Shown here: piece by piece, positions 1 through 14,345 of the stretch
How positions within the stretch are numbered: the stretch's first letter is position 1
How the letters are laid out: the number at the start of each line of letters is the position of its first letter
NCBI GenBank assembly: GCA_013399305.1
Contig: VXAI01000096.1
Span: 3,135,522-3,199,521 of the forward strand
DNA from: Rostratula benghalensis
Taxonomy: Eukaryota; Chordata; Aves; Charadriiformes; Rostratulidae
Direction: 5' to 3'
Length of the DNA: 64,000 nt
Notes under the pieces: generated by a model
Seen by the model: only the letters and a program-made list of their open reading frames with translations
Told to the model about the DNA's origin: nothing
Databases searched by the model: none
Program-made: the position numbers and the translations under genes

Positions 1-31
<31 letters not shown>
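1..31. repeat. Poly-G tract (31 G)
   Basis: An uninterrupted run of 31 G opens the window and passes into GC-rich sequence. It could be a real promoter-proximal G-tract able to form a quadruplex, or a sequencing or gap-edge artefact. The sequence alone cannot decide between these. Confidence 0.9.
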
Positions 32-32
<1 letters not shown>

Positions 33-320
33 GGCGGGGACGGAGCTGTAGCGGTCCTGTGGGGGGAAGAGGGGGTACCTCGGCGCGCCACCGTCTTCGG
101 GGGGGGAGGGGGGTGGGGGGCGAGGTGCTGCCCCGAGCGAGGCCTATCTGGGGCGGGAAGGCCGTCCCGCGGCCTCGGGGGAGCTCTAGGAGCTGGGCTT
201 GGCAAGGGCAGCACGGTGCTTGCTCAGGGCCTTGCTGCCTTCGCCCGGGGTCTGGCCCGGCCAGCAGATCTAGCGTGTGCCCGTCCCCCTTCCCTCCCCC
301 TTCTTTGTGCCCTTCTCCAG
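32..320 (+). promoter_or_regulatory. GC-rich, CpG-containing region, probable IP6K1 promoter / first exon zone
   Basis: This stretch is strongly GC-rich with many CpG dinucleotides, unlike the AT-richer 30 kb that follows. It lies just upstream of a short segment that looks like a non-coding exon. CpG-rich promoters are usual for broadly expressed genes such as IP6K1. I found no TATA box and could not fix a first-exon donor. The assignment to IP6K1 rests on position and strand only. Confidence 0.45.
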
Positions 321-376
321 GAGCAGTTCGCGGGAAGGAACTCGGCAAACCACGGTGTTACCATGAAACCAACATG
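321..376 (+). other. IP6K1: Candidate non-coding 5' exon of IP6K1
   Basis: A pyrimidine-rich acceptor ending in CTCCAG precedes base 321, and a good donor ATG|GTGAGG follows base 376, giving a 56-bp internal exon. It contains two ATGs (363 and 374). If spliced to the acceptor at 30251, the first gives a 4-codon uORF and the second a 20-codon uORF ending at 30311. Mammalian IP6K1 also has non-coding 5' exons separated from the coding exons by a very long intron. Transcript evidence is lacking, so this is an inference from splice signals and CpG context. Confidence 0.45.
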
Positions 377-3300
377 GTGAGGAAGCTGGTGGGTCTGGGG
401 GCCCTTCCTGCGTCCCCGGGTACTGGCAGGCCCACAGAGGAGGCGGTGTGGGCAGGCTCTGGTAATGCTGGCTGCACCAGTGCTTGCTGGAAGATGCCTG
501 GCAGTCCCTGGAGGCGGATGTGCTCATGGGTCTGCAGACCTGGACTATAACCAACAGCCTTCCCCAGGGTTTCAAAGTAGGACTTGGATTAGGAGGCATG
601 ATACTGATTGTTTTCTGAATTTAAATGGGTACCAGGCCCCATGTCTCTTCATCTTAAAGCTTTGACTCAGTAAGGTCCCCATTTTTCTTTCCACCTTTAC
701 AGTGTGCCTTTCCCATTTCAGCTTGTCTTGCTGCATTTCTGCTCCATCTGCTTTTCCTCCCTTCAGGTTCACCTGGCTTACCTTGGTATTTAGAGCTTCC
801 AAAGCTGAATCCCAAGGCTAACCTTTGCTAACGAAGCACTGAATGGTGCCAGAATGGTGTAGGCTTGGGTCTCTGTTAATTCTTACTGTAATATTTCTAA
901 AGGTGGTAGGCCTGTTTGTGTAGAATTGGTTGGTAGCTTGTCTTACAAAATAGTATCATGTCTTGTGCAAGTCCCTCTTCACTGAGCTGTCACCTGCAGC
1001 TGATACTGATGTATGTGCCTGTGGTCAGATTTTCAACGGAGAACATTACTGCATTCTTTTTATGTATCACTGAACTAAGTGATTTCCTTTTTACAGAAAT
1101 GCTGTCAGGAGCTTGGAAGTAGTTTAAAATTGGATATATCTATTAGATTATATTAGAGGTTATTAGGTGATGTCAGTATAACCTTAAATAGGGCTGTTAG
1201 GGACTTCCTAACACTGTGTAACGCTTCCATGTTGTTCAGGTGGAGAAATATTTATTTTTCGGGGGCTTAAGGTAAGTGCTTTGTTTTGGGAGCTGGAAGG
1301 AAAGTGGTGTGTTCTGAGAAGGTGATGTGTGAACTCTGTAAATAACAAGATAACAATGGGTTGCTGTTTCAAGTGTGCAAAACTCTAGTTTTGTCAATGT
1401 TTGGATTGTTCTAATGCTAATTTTTCTTCCGGTAGCATTAGAGAGTGTTTCCAACCCTCCCTGGCTTTTTTAGCACAACCATATCCGGGAGCATGGATGA
1501 ACAGCCTATGCCATCCCAGTTAGAGCCTGTCAGGCAGATCTGAAGTGTCCTTTTTATGGCTTTGCCTTTGTTTCCTGTCTGATAAGGACTTTTGGGAGAG
1601 CAAGGGAAGCAATCCTTGGCCCCTTGAAGGGGAAGCTGATATATACAAGGTCATTACCCCAGGAATCTCTGATGAACACAGGGGTGGAAAGGGTAGGATA
1701 CACTGGTAGGGTCCTCTTCTGAACAGTGTGTGCCTTTTCTAGGTTAGTTTCTAGTCTCATTATCCATTAGGCACCTTATGGCAGGTTTGTATATTTCTTA
1801 CATAGAAAAAGAGCAAGTGAGCACAATTCACTGTTTCAGGTAAGAAAGAGGGTGGTTTCTAGGATCAGCTTCCAGTCACCAGGAGTTTTGGTTGTGCCAC
1901 CTTCCCTGTGTAGCTTCACAGTCACTTTAAGTCACTGCAGGTACAGACTGCAACCAGTGGGAGGTTCTTGTGATGTCACTGGTGCCAGCTGGGGTGGGAA
2001 TCAGAGCTCCCTGAGTTACGGACTGATCAAACTGAAGACAAAATGACTTCTCCCCCTGCTTCCAAGTTTTGTGGGTGCTTAAATTATTTTGGTGGTATGG
2101 GGGTAATGTTGGGAACATGGGGCTGGTGGTTGAGTGTTCAGAGTAACATGTGCTGTTGACTCTGCAACCTTGCAACAGTGTGTGTTTATGCATTTAGTTA
2201 TATGAAAATATATTTTAAAATACATATTTACATATATTTAAAAATTAAATGGAACAGTAGAGTCCTTGCTTCTTTCCTCCTACTTTTGTGGATAGTATCA
2301 TTGTCGTCAGGGCATCATCAGGATGACAGTACTGGGCATGTCCTTCTTAGGAAAATACCCTTGAAAGCAAAATCAGATGTGCTTTGGGATCTCATCTCAT
2401 GGCAGATTGTGTAAGTCCACTGCCTTGCAAGTTATTCTGTATTGCACTGCACTTAGAGAGAAGTCAAGGTTAGAATAGCAAGCACTCAGAGGTCAAAAAG
2501 TCCCTGGACTAAATTAGGACCTGCACCCTTAATCAGCTAATTAGCCCTCAGGACAAGCATTGTGATTTCTTCTTAATCATGCAGTTGCATGCAATTCTCA
2601 TCCCATCTGAGCTTCCTGGTTTGTTTCTCATCTTCTCTCCCCTATTGATGGAGCTTATTTATTTCAGGTAAAATTATCAAACTCTGAAAATGTGACCTGG
2701 TTCAACTTGACTAGCATGAGATGATGATCCCTGTACAAGCTTGGAGCTGTTTGTTGACCATTTGCTTACAGGGCACAGTCTCTTGGCTCAGTGGATCACC
2801 AAATGTTTGTAAAAAGGTTTCATTGCTTGTTGTTTTAGATCTCAGTTGATTTCTCAGTGCCTAAAGCTTGTCATGGATCTGGTGAGCTCTGACAGGCGCA
2901 CTGGGGTCTAGGGGGGCACCGTCTTGTGGTTTCCCTTGGGATAAGAAATGCAGATGGTGAGTCTGAAGTTGAGTGCCCACAGCCTGTGCTCTAGAGGAGG
3001 TTTGTTTCTTCCATCTCTGGTTGAAATGCAGATACTGAAGCCATAAAAAAAAAATCTGAGAGAGGCCTTGTTTGGGCCTTTGCTCGGTCATTGCATTGTA
3101 AGCCAGAGGCTTCACTTACTGCCATCAGATCCCCCAGTCTCCCAACTGGGACCTAGCTTCTCTGTGCATCACAGTTGAGTGTTGCTGCCGGGATTTACGG
3201 TCTCAGAAATTCGTGTTGACAGAAAGCTGCAGCCCGACTTGTTTGCTCTTGCATTTACCAGTGTCACACTGTCAGTCTTGGTGCTGGGCAGGGTCTAGGT

Positions 3301-6300
3301 TTGAACTTGACTTGCAGAGTTTGTGTGTGGCAGCTCAGTGGAGCCGTGGCTCTGCTCTGGCTTGTTTATATAAATGTGACTGGCACGGGAGAAACTGCTG
3401 TTATTTATGACTTCTCAGTCTATGAGGAGGAGTGTATCAAAAACAAGCCTAGTAAATACAAGGGGTCCCTAGTGAGCTCTGAAATGGGTGAGCTAAAGAA
3501 AAAGAGTGAAAGCAAAGAAGAAAATGCAACAGAATCCTTTGCAAGAATAGTGTCAAGTATTTGTATTGCTTGCTGTAAATTGAAGGAACCCTTCAGATGT
3601 ATGGAGGAGCAGCTAGCAGTCTCTCTCTCTTTTATATTCCTGGTGTGATGGGAATGCAGAGCAGGATGCTGGCCAGTGTTTAATCTCAGGTTTGTTGATG
3701 CTGTCATGGATGGAGGGGGGAGGGAGGGAGGAAGAGGAAGTGTTTGTGCATGGCTGCTTAGTTTCTGTTTTGCAGGCATCACTGTGCACCGAGCTTGTGC
3801 TGTTCTGATGTGGCAGCAGCTGTTATTTTTGGCTTTCCCAGCGTGCTCCTCGGGTGGAGGTACCTCCTAATAGATGCAGTTCTCTTAATTGATGTGTTGG
3901 GTTGCCCAAGTTTCCTATCTAGGACTAAAGTGCGAGTCATTTGCCTTAATTTATTTCAGTTGGCTCACCTGTATGCACTTGGAGTGGCATCAACTGTGTA
4001 GAAAAGAAAACCTTCTTTAAGCTTTTTTTTTTTTGCTTTTTTTTTAATTTTGCATAACCCCTGTCAGATTGTGGACAGTTTCGTTCACAAGAAATTATTT
4101 TATCTCCTCCTGTGTGGGAGTAAAGGAATAAGCTTTGCTCCTATAGGGAGCCTCTCTAAATGTATAATGATATCCACAGGAGTTAACATCGGGGCAATTG
4201 TTTCTGTTCAAAAATAACATGGGTGTAGCTGCCGTAATTACATTAGTGGGGGATCTGGGTCAAGCAAATCTGATAAAAGAAGTAAAAAAAAAAAAAGGTT
4301 ATGAGGTGTAGTATGCCTGTCCTGGTAGGATGTTACTACCCATGGTTGAGAATTCCAATAGATAAGCTGTGTCTGATTTAGCTTTTGTAGTTAGAAAGGT
4401 TATCTCCTCCACCAGCTGTCCTGCCTCTTTGCCAAGTGCTACCTCCTTTGTGTTAGGTCCTACAGCAGTGCTTGCTCAGCCACCACACTTTGAGAAGCTT
4501 CAACCTTTCTTGGTTAATACCCATCAGTGTCTTGTGAACCAGGCCAGATGAGGAACAGGCGTGCATCCTCTTTTGCTCCACCCACTGGCTGGTAGCCTTC
4601 AGCTGAGGGGTGTAAGGGGGCAGTGGGGGAGAGTGGTCCCCTCAGTCCCAGTGGTACCTTTGGTAAAGAGCATCTGTCAGAGCCCAGAGGAACCTGTTGA
4701 GAGCACTTGCACCCTGAGAGGAGCTCACTGTGAATTCTGGTCCCAGAGTCGAGGAAAAACGTGCTCTCAAATGTTCTGAATTGATGAGCCAGTACAGATC
4801 TATATAAACACTAATTTAGCACTTGCTAACTCGTCTCCATACAACGTCTTGCAGGCTGACTTGCTTCTGGCGTCCTGCTCCCTCTTGATTGTGAGAGGTT
4901 GGCTCCATATTCCAGTGACTGCTCAACAGAGAGAGCTTGGCTGACATCTCTAAGGTAACTTTTTTCTGTTTTGCCCAGAATATGCATGCAGCCACCTTAA
5001 ATAATCATGCAAAGAGAAATAAGCTGCCTGCTTTTTTGGCCTCTTGTTTTGTAATTTTACCCTTCAAGTAAGTATATGTAGATACTATTTGTGGGAGGTA
5101 TGCTCTCATCTTTGGAGGATGCTACAGGAACACCCAGGTAAGTGCACTAGAACAGAGTGGAAAAACTCTGTCCTGTTTTACATTTGTTAACTTTTAATCA
5201 GATCAGTGTCAATTCTTTGTAATAAGAACTAAGCTTCCAAGCTTTGGAGGGTAATTCATATGCTCTAGTAATTCTGGCCATTTAGGTGATTGAACTGAAT
5301 TATCTTATGATGGTTTCAGAACTCTGTCATTGTCTGGTTTTCATCTTTTTTTTTTTTTTTTTTCCTTCTTTCTATTCTGAGGTTAGTTTGCTGAAAGATG
5401 ACAGGCTGGATTGATAGTCTTCCAGAGACTGAAAGGGGTTACTTTGTGCTGTTCTAAATTTGGAAGAAAGTCTAACACACACATTTCCCCCCAGTTCTTT
5501 ATCAACAAAGATATGACTCAGTAGTAGTACTGTGGCATAAGCATTTGTTTGCTAGCAGACTTAAATGACCTCGTTTTCTTGAGAGACGGGGTGTTTGAAC
5601 AGTGGCTGTGTCACACAGTTCACTTTTCTGGTGGAGAGGCCCCTGATCTATGTCACTAATGGTCTTTGCTGGTTTGAAGTGCAGCAGGTAACGACCAAAG
5701 ATGCTGAGCTCCACAAATACCTTCCCTGAGTAGGGAGAAGAGAGATGTGGTGCCTCCTCTGCAGAGGATGTTCCCGTGTCTTTGAAGTGATGGTCTGAAA
5801 ATGAACTATTGTATAGCTCATATAGTCTGCTGTGATATTTATCTTTTTTTTTTTTTTTTTTCCCCTGTAGTACTAAGCTGAGCTGCATTTCCCTGTTTTT
5901 CAAACTGCCAGAGTGGGTTTATGGAAAATCTTTGATGATTTGGATTAGTGTTGTCCGCTGTCGATACCGAAGTATTGTCGAGCATTTCAGAAAGCGGGTT
6001 TAGAATCTGAGAAAGGCAGAAGAAGATAGGGCTGGCTGTTTGTTCTGTGTCCTTTGACAGTACTGTCTAAGCAGCTTAAGCACGTGTGGGGAGGTAGTCA
6101 TGATCTCATTACAGCTAACTATAGGCGATAAGCAGCTTCGAGCACCAAAATCAGTGCACCAGTGAATGCAATGTCAGAGAGTTATTTAAAGCAGGAAGGA
6201 TTTGGGAGAGAAGCCTGGGGGGCTGCATAGTCCTGTGTCTTAGTCAGTGGCCGAATCAAACCAAAGAATAACTTCAAGGAAAATGTTGGAGCTGTTGTAG

Positions 6301-9300
6301 AAGATGAGGTTTAATTGCACTCTTATGTGGGTTGCAGTGCCGTTGTGGATCGTTAAGTACAGCTGGTCAAATCTTGGAGTTTTGGGAGGCCCTCACAGCA
6401 CTTTGCTGCCTACTGGAAGGTATATTTCACTTTTCCAAACTCTGATCTGTGCATAAAGCTACGTGGTGGATTTGTGGAAGTTATTCCTGTCAGATTTGTT
6501 GGGGTTGGCTTTCTCATCCCACAAATGTAGTGGGGAAAGAAATGACCTTTTCACTTCAATCTTTTAAGTCTGTCCCAAAAAGACCATTAAAGCTGTCTGA
6601 AGCTCACTTTGTGTTGAAAGGCTACGTATGCAGGGTTTTTTAGATAGTTTCTTAAACACCCCCACACTTCCCACAGTGAAACTCCCATGAGGTTAATTTT
6701 GAATAGGCAGATTTTGCTTAGGTTAAATGTAATCACGCACAAAATTATTATATATATAAAATAATACTTAATTTTGCAAATATTAGAATGGTTTGCTTTG
6801 CTTTCCATTTTGACCAGGTGTCTTAATTTTTCTCAGTTCTTGCCCCAGGTGTTGACCAGAATACGCTTAGTAAAATGTGAAGGTAGGCTAAATCTGAACG
6901 AAATAAGCATTTCGGGCACGCTTTATGCATCTATTATTTTACAGAACTGAGAAAAAACCTCTAACTCCATTAGACAGACTGAATAAATACTACTGTTTCG
7001 CACCATGGGGAATCTGAAAAAGATGCTATGAATGCTGCTATTTTTTTCCTGTAATAGGAGCAGTCAGGGTTTCTGTTTTCCCCCTTAATTATTCTTAACT
7101 TTAGTTAAGTAAGGTATTGCTATCCCTGTGCTCTGTTAATCGGTCATGTAGTGTCCTTAGGACTGACACTTTCATATGATTTTCAGTGACTAAAACACAG
7201 TGGACCTATTGACAACATGGTTCACCTGGTAGCAAAAAACATTTGTCTTAAAAATGAATTCTGATTTGTAAATGCAGCTCAACTTGAATAGCCTTAGTTA
7301 AAATGGTTAGAGGTAACACATCATTCACCAGCCCAAAGTAAACCAACCTTTTTATTCGCTGCAGTTAAAAGATCTTCCTAAAACCTGACAATCAAAGGGT
7401 ACAGCTTAGATTGTAAATTGTTTCCAGACTTTGTGGCTTGTACTTCATTCTATGGTGACTGATATCCAGAAGAAAATTTGAAACCCTTTGAAAATTTTCA
7501 TAAAATTCAGTGCCATGTGGTAGTGAGCTTGGCGGGTTGACCCTTCTGTGAGTGCAAAGCAGTTTCTATTGTTTTAGGTCTGCGATCATCTGCAGTTTTC
7601 TTATGATTTTCAAAGAAGAAAGCTGTGTGCTGTTTTCTACCCATAGTGCTTGTTAGTTTATGCCTTTCAGTCTGAGAGGGTACACTTCTGGCACTTGTTA
7701 TCACACTGTATTCAACTGGAGAAGAAAATTGTAGATTAAATCTGCTTTCCCTAGCTGTGTGTGGCCCGTGATGTATTGTAACCCAGATGGCTGTGAGAAT
7801 CTCATTTAGCAGACTGATGTTTTGTAGGAGTTGCAAAACACTCTTCCAGTATCTGTAGAGGAATTTAAGGTGTGAAAAATCAAGATACCTTTTATATGCT
7901 TGAGACAGACCTCCTGTTAAAAGCAAACTTGCCATGCTCTGTGTGCGTATAACGAATGGGTGCTCTGTGTTTTTTAGCACATAGGGGAAAAATGATGTAT
8001 TTTTAAAAATATATTTGCAGGTGTTGGACTTCTGTCAAATTGGCTTGCATCTAATTATTATAGATCAGGTTTAACAAATTACTTTCTTTTTGCTTTGGCT
8101 TTGCTGCTCTGTTACTTAGCCAGTGGCCTTGGCTGTTGTAAGTGGCGCTCTAGAGAGCCTGTTGGAAAGAGCTTTGAGCTCTACTTCAGCAGCTTAACAT
8201 TTAGATAAGATATTGGAAATTTGTGACCTGCAGAGTGTTTATAAGAACTTGTTTGCGACTGCTGCAGTGAATAGGAAGTTAAATATAGGCTTTGTTTGTC
8301 TGATTTCTCATTTCATTTGAAAAGGAGTTTCTCGCTTCAGACCTTCAGAACAGGACAGGCCTGGTGTAGTAGAGGATTTCGAGAGGCCTGCTGTCCAGTG
8401 TCAGTAAGGAGAGTAATAATGTGGATTTTGAGTATTAAAAGTCCCTTTCCTCTGAAAGGAGCTTAAGAAACACAGTAGGGTGAATTGTGTTCAGGGACTG
8501 CTGCTGTGGCATCTGGAGCTCCCTTCTTGGATATTTCTTTTTGCCAAGCCAAAGTTATGTTGGATCCTTTGAAAGCATGAGGTCCGCTAGAAGGTGGCAG
8601 CGAAGGATGGCAGTGCAGGCTCCTGCGCTGGTAAAACCATCTTGCAGATGTTTTTAAATGCCAAGTTTTGGGTTTTGCCCTTCAAAACGTGTAGCATCTT
8701 GCCAGGCTTGAAGCTGTGACTAGCCATCCAATTCATGTATCTTCTGAGAAGATAGCCTCGGGTTCAGGTTGCCTTTCACTTTCTCTCAGGTTGCTGGGGG
8801 CATCTGTTAATTCTTTGCCCTTTCCCTTCCAGAGTGCACTGCAAACCGCAGAACAACCCCTGAGGTATTGTAACAGCTCTAAGAATTTCAGTATGAGTGG
8901 CTGAGAGTCTTGGAGATTATGTAGATCCCCAGAAGAGTAACAGGATAACAAAAGACCCAGATTAAAATCCTTTCCATGACCCTGAGTTGTGCTGTCATCT
9001 ATGTTTTGCCATATTGGATTTTTTTAATGTCACAAGGGATGTGAAAATATCCTTGTTGAAACCTTCTCTAGAGCTGTAACTAGTTTCAAACAAAACCTGC
9101 TACTTTATGGGCCATCACATGCTATATCATATATTTTACTTTAATTATGTACTAACTTTAGTGCACTAAATTAGGTTTGTTAGGACAGAAAATTTCAGTT
9201 ATTTCCAATTCAAAATCTCAAACCCCAAATGTTGCACTTTATCCCTGCCTTTCCATGTCATTGTTTACTTTCTTGCAGCACCTGCTTTGGGTTGTTGGGT

Positions 9301-12300
9301 TTTTTTCCTAACATGGAGCTCAGATTTTTCCTCTTTCCTACTCCTCTCTCTGCTTTTTTTTTTTTTTTCTTCCTTTGTTTCTTTTTTTAGTGGTTGACCG
9401 TATATGAGATTGTATCTTCGTTTGGTACTTTCTCGTGGAAAAGCACAAAATGAAGAAGTGTTGGGAAAGAATAGCTCGTGTTTTATTGCCTGTGACCCTT
9501 AAGGGGTCATCTGCTTTAGGAAAATTAAACTGATATCAAGTAGGGAGCATGGATTTGCAATGTGATTATGTGGCTTTAACTCCCTGTGGACATGCTTATA
9601 AGGTCATTTCTGCTACAAATGCTTGGGACAGCTGCGTTAATCAGCACGTTCATCTTTGCCTAGTGTAGCTCTGCCAGTGGAATCCCTTACTGTAGATATA
9701 GTTACGGTGGTAAAACTTCACTTTTAAAATAAAGCTTGCTTTGCTGGGGGCATTGAGAAGGTAAACAGTGATGTCAGTGTGGGTTTTTGGCATTGTGACT
9801 AGCTATCAGCACTTTTTCCAAGGAAAGAAGGCTTAGATAAAAAAGTAGGGCCCCGAACTATTTGTTTTTCAGCTGAATAAATTTTTTTCATCAGCAGGGT
9901 AAAAATAGAAGGGTTTGCAGCAAGAGCTGGAGGGCATCCTCTATCAGTTGGTCTAGTGAAAGATTTTTACCTTTCCCTGCAACCTTGCTCTGTTCCAAAA
10001 TGGGTGTCTGCTCAGCATCGCAGGGCACCCCGCAATTCCCTTGTCTCATACAATAAATGAAAACTGTGCCCTGAATATTGATACAATCTGGAGTACTGTA
10101 CATCCAGCTGACTTGGATTTCTCTGCCTCTGACCTTTTTTTGATGCTTAGGAAAGCCCCAAATTTTGTTTAATACCAGCATCTCAGAACGATGTTAGCGA
10201 AGGAAACCACTAGATAGCAGCTGCTCCTTGTGCTTTTGGCAGAAGAACTTGTTTACCAGGCTGAAGTGAATTTGTTTGGATAATCTTGCTTTTATGCTCT
10301 TAAGTCTTTCTGTGGAACTGAGGTACTTCTGGATTGTCCTTTTCTGTTCCTGCCATTTGAGCAGAAAAGTCACTGAAGGGTTTGGTTCTTCAGCCAAACG
10401 CAGCACCGCGTTTGCTTGAAAGAGGTGCCCTAATTTAAGTCTGTGCTAACAGACTCGATTCAATTCTTCATGGTCTAGGACACAATTTTTGAAAATCTTG
10501 ATGATTTAATTATCAGGTAAGGCTAAATTGAAATGGAGTGCAGGGGGATCATGGAAAATAAAATCATCACCAAACTGTACTCTTTTCAGAACAGCGCACA
10601 GACTGTCCTTGTGTTCCTTTCTGAAACGCTGTTTTGCTGATGGCTGAAGTGCACCAGGACTGAATGATTTTATCAAGATCATTGACACATTCAGTGGAAG
10701 CACCAAAACCAGTAGCCTATTCCTAGTCCTTTTCATTTGGATAGCCTCAGATACATTATGATTATCTAAAGATTCTCATAGCCAAATCAACCGAGCACTT
10801 TGCTAACCTGTTAGACTTTTGGGGAGGGATGGAGGAATTAAGGTATTTCTCCTGGCTTTATGTGTTTTAAGAGTATTCAGACGAAAGCTGGGCTGTTGGA
10901 TAAAACGGCATGATGCCATTTGGTGCCTTTACCCCATGTGGAAAAAGACAAGGGTAACTGAAACAAAACGTTTGTTCAGCTTTATCTTCCCAGTAAGACA
11001 GGAAATTCTAAAGCATGTGCCCCTCCATTCACTCTCAAACTCAGTTCTGACAGCCGAAATGCCCTGGCATATCTCTGCCTGCATATGTGAGATTAAAGCC
11101 CTCTTGGGTAGTGAAATTCCCAGTCTCTTGAGGCTGTGAAGCTCACTGTGACTGCCTTGCTTTACATGGAGGGGTAGGTGGAGCTTACGCAGCCAATTCA
11201 TCTTATTGTTCACAGCTGCTGTTTGTGCAGCACCTGCAGTTTTGGCAGAACTTCCTGAGGTCGGGATATGACTCTGATGTGGTCTAGTGGTGACAAGAGG
11301 CAGAACTCACCCCATGGCTAAGCGTGTGTTTGTTTCTGGCCACAAGTGAGAAGATGGGTGTAGTACTGATGTTTGGTTGTTTGGATCTTAAACTCTTTTC
11401 TAACAGCACAGGTTGTAGTGAATGGGCACTGCTACAGATTTCTTGAAGGCAGAGCTCCTGTAGTCCTCAGTTCCTTTAAGAGAGCCAATTGCTTGGAATC
11501 CCTTTATCTAGCACTGTTCGTTTCCACAGAATTAATTCTCAGAAAAAGGGCAATGTATAGATCTGAGGAGGAGATGGATCAGAGTGGTGTCACAGCCTGC
11601 AGTGTATCATAGTAATTGTAAAGTTGCTTTACACTAAGCTTGAAGAGAACCAAATTAAATGCTGGTTTTGAAAGCCCTTGAGGGTGAGATTAGCTTGCTT
11701 CTGATGGTTCTTCGTGGCAAGTTTGTGTTTGGCTTTGATGTAGAATTCTCAGCCTTCATAGGTTTAAATCTAGACGTTGTCCTAATTCCTAGGAAACAAA
11801 ACATTTGTGCTGCTTCCTGAGTACTGGAGCCAGCTTCTGCTCCTAACCAGCTGCCTTTGCAAAGGGAGGGGAGAGCACAGAACATGTCGTGGCTCACAGT
11901 GTGCTCTTTGGAGAGAGTTCCTGGATCTCTGCTGTGGGGTCAGTCTCTTCAAAACGAGAAAGGCTTCCCTTCACAGATCCTAAGGGGTTGCTGAACAGTA
12001 GCTGTGCTCCATTCCACTGGAATTTCCCTTCCCCTTGTCACAGTGGGGTACGTGGGGAGTGGTCTTTGCTTGGCTTTCCTCCTCAGTAGCCAGCAGGAAA
12101 AGCAGAGACAAAAGAAAAGTATTTGAATATCTGCTGAAGTTTTCCGGATAGCTGGGTATTGCAGGACACTCTGGAGGTGAAGAGGAAACTGCAGTGCCTT
12201 TTTTTTTTTTTTAATGTAATGTGAAATACAGAAATGCACAGGCAAAGGGTAGCACAGTGTTTTCCTTGTTAGCAGCGGGAGGAAGAGGCAAGGGGGAGAA

Positions 12301-13854
12301 TTTTTCTCCTCTGGCCCTAATGGCCTGTTTATCTTTTGCATTTAAGATCTGAAGATAAATACACGGGGTGGTAGGTCACTGCAAAGGGATTTTTGCTTAA
12401 GTCAGGTCTCAGTCAGCAGCTTAATAGAATGTGGTTTCTGTAACTTGTGGGGAAGGTTTATGAGCAGTTAATGCATATTATGCAAGTTTTGCTGTAGTTG
12501 CTCTATTTTCTTTTTCTATTTTTTTTTTTTAAATTATTTTGGGGAAGTGAGCAGAGATATTGGGGTAAAGGACAGGGAGTCTGCATTGCGCATCTGCATC
12601 GTGACCTGAGAAACAAATCGGCTTAGTCATAACAGTTGAGCTACAGTGAATTGTCAGGCTGTTTTCTGGCAGGCATGAGTTTCTGCCAGTGGCTTCAGTG
12701 TATGGGTAAAGAAAATCCAGTTTGAGTCTGCCTCTGCTGCTGAAGGAGATGTACTTAGTAATATCCACGACTTTGCTGAAGGGACTCCTGCTTGAGGCAA
12801 AAGCTTTTCCTGGTTTTCTTCTGGTTGGTTGCCCAAGTAAACAATTTTATCATTGGAAATGGATCTTGAAGTTTTCAAATCCACCTTGTTCCCAGAAGGG
12901 GGCAGGGGAGACTTGCGAGTTCTGGAGTCTGATTAAAACATACTTTTGTTTGCTGGTGTTACACTTCCGTGCGAGCTTTCAGGCTCAGCAGGCGCCGCCG
13001 CTTTGGCAGCGTTGAGCGTGGCACAACGAGACGCCTGCTTGATGCCAGCAGCCTGCAGCAATGGCCAGGGCTGTGAGTGTCTGGTGTCCTTTGGTTCTCT
13101 TTTCTCTTGGGGTGCCTCAGAACAGCATCGAGTTTTCTCCTGATTTTCCCCTTCATCTGGTACACTGAGATATTAGAGCACATAAAGATCATGAGAACAC
13201 GGAGTATTCATAAAACATCTCTTTTCTTATACCTAGAGCAGTCTGGCTAGTTGGCATCTAACTGGGTAAAAATCTCAGTTCCTTATTCCATCATCTCGAT
13301 TTTTCTTACTAATTAAAGCCCAAAAGAAGCTTCTCCATGAAGCTTTCTTAGGGATTTCCAGGAGGGCCAAGGTTTGCTGACTTACCTTTGCTAAATTTGC
13401 TCAGCCTGGCTGACAGTGAGAAGGAGTATTTTTTGCCAAATGTTTTAGAAATGGGGTCATGCAGCTTTCCAGCAACTTGCTTTTACATCCTGCAAAGAGA
13501 CCTGTGGTTTCTTTGACAACCTGGAGTACAGACAGAGCAAACTCAGCTACATTAGTCTGCATTTCTGTCTTTGAATCGTGGAAACAGTTATCTTTTCTCA
13601 GGGCAGTGCTTATTACAACATCCCTGATAATTATGAGGTGGCTTCTACCTCTACATCAGCAGTAAAGGGCTAAACAAAGACTCTGCTGAATGGGTTGGTT
13701 GGCATAGACTTGCTTGAGGTATTCAATGCTTTTATTGCCTAATTTTTCAGTGGTAAGGTCTCCTGGGGGTTCAGAGGCAGGGTTCAAAGAGGAAGAAGCA
13801 ATGGGAAGCGAAGGAAAACACGGTGAGGGGTTACTTGAGAGAATTTGAGTCACG

Positions 13855-14345
13855 TGAGTCTGTGGGACCTGATGGGCTGCCCCTGAAGGTGCTAGGGTGG
13901 CTGTGTCATAGTGATGCCAGTCTTGGTTTTCCTTGAAAAGTCCCGGAAGTGCTGGGAGGTTTCTGATCCCTGGACAAAGCAAAAAGTTGCACTTGTCTTC
14001 AAAATAGGCCCAAAGGGTAATCTAGGGATTTACAGGTTGGTCAGCCTTGCTTCAGTCCTGGGGGCAGTTGTGGGTCAGGTCCTTTTGGTACTCCTTTCTG
14101 GGCATGTGAAGAGGTGAGACTGGGAACAGTCAGTGTGGATTTACCAAAGGTAAGTTGCGTCTGACCCACCTCATTGTCTTTTGCGATAAATTAATCGGAT
14201 TTGTGGATGAGGAGGAGCACTGGAGGCTCTTTAGGCTTAAGTTTACTGAGTGATTTGATGCTGTTTCCCACAGTATTCCTTTATGCAAGTCGGGACGTTA
14301 CGGTCTGGATGGGTGGAGTATGAATTCAGACACATCAGGGAATTC
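13855..14345 (+). mobile_element. Degraded CR1 LINE fragment (reverse transcriptase part)
   Basis: Broken reading frames in the + direction resemble the CR1 ORF2 stretch that precedes the catalytic core. Recognisable pieces are a GPDGL-like start, a 'FKIGPKGNLGIYRLVSLA'-like segment, and a segment matching the usual S-Q-x-G-F-T-K-G ... CLTNL block. Frameshifts and stops occur throughout, so it is an old copy. It may be the 5' part of the same insertion as the CR1 sequence at 15690, since the two are in the same orientation and in ORF order. Confidence 0.6.

Noticed and set aside
5502..5903. 133-codon minus-strand open frame in the IP6K1 intron
   Set aside because: No recognisable domain, a lysine run encoded by a T-tract, and no supporting splice context; treated as chance.
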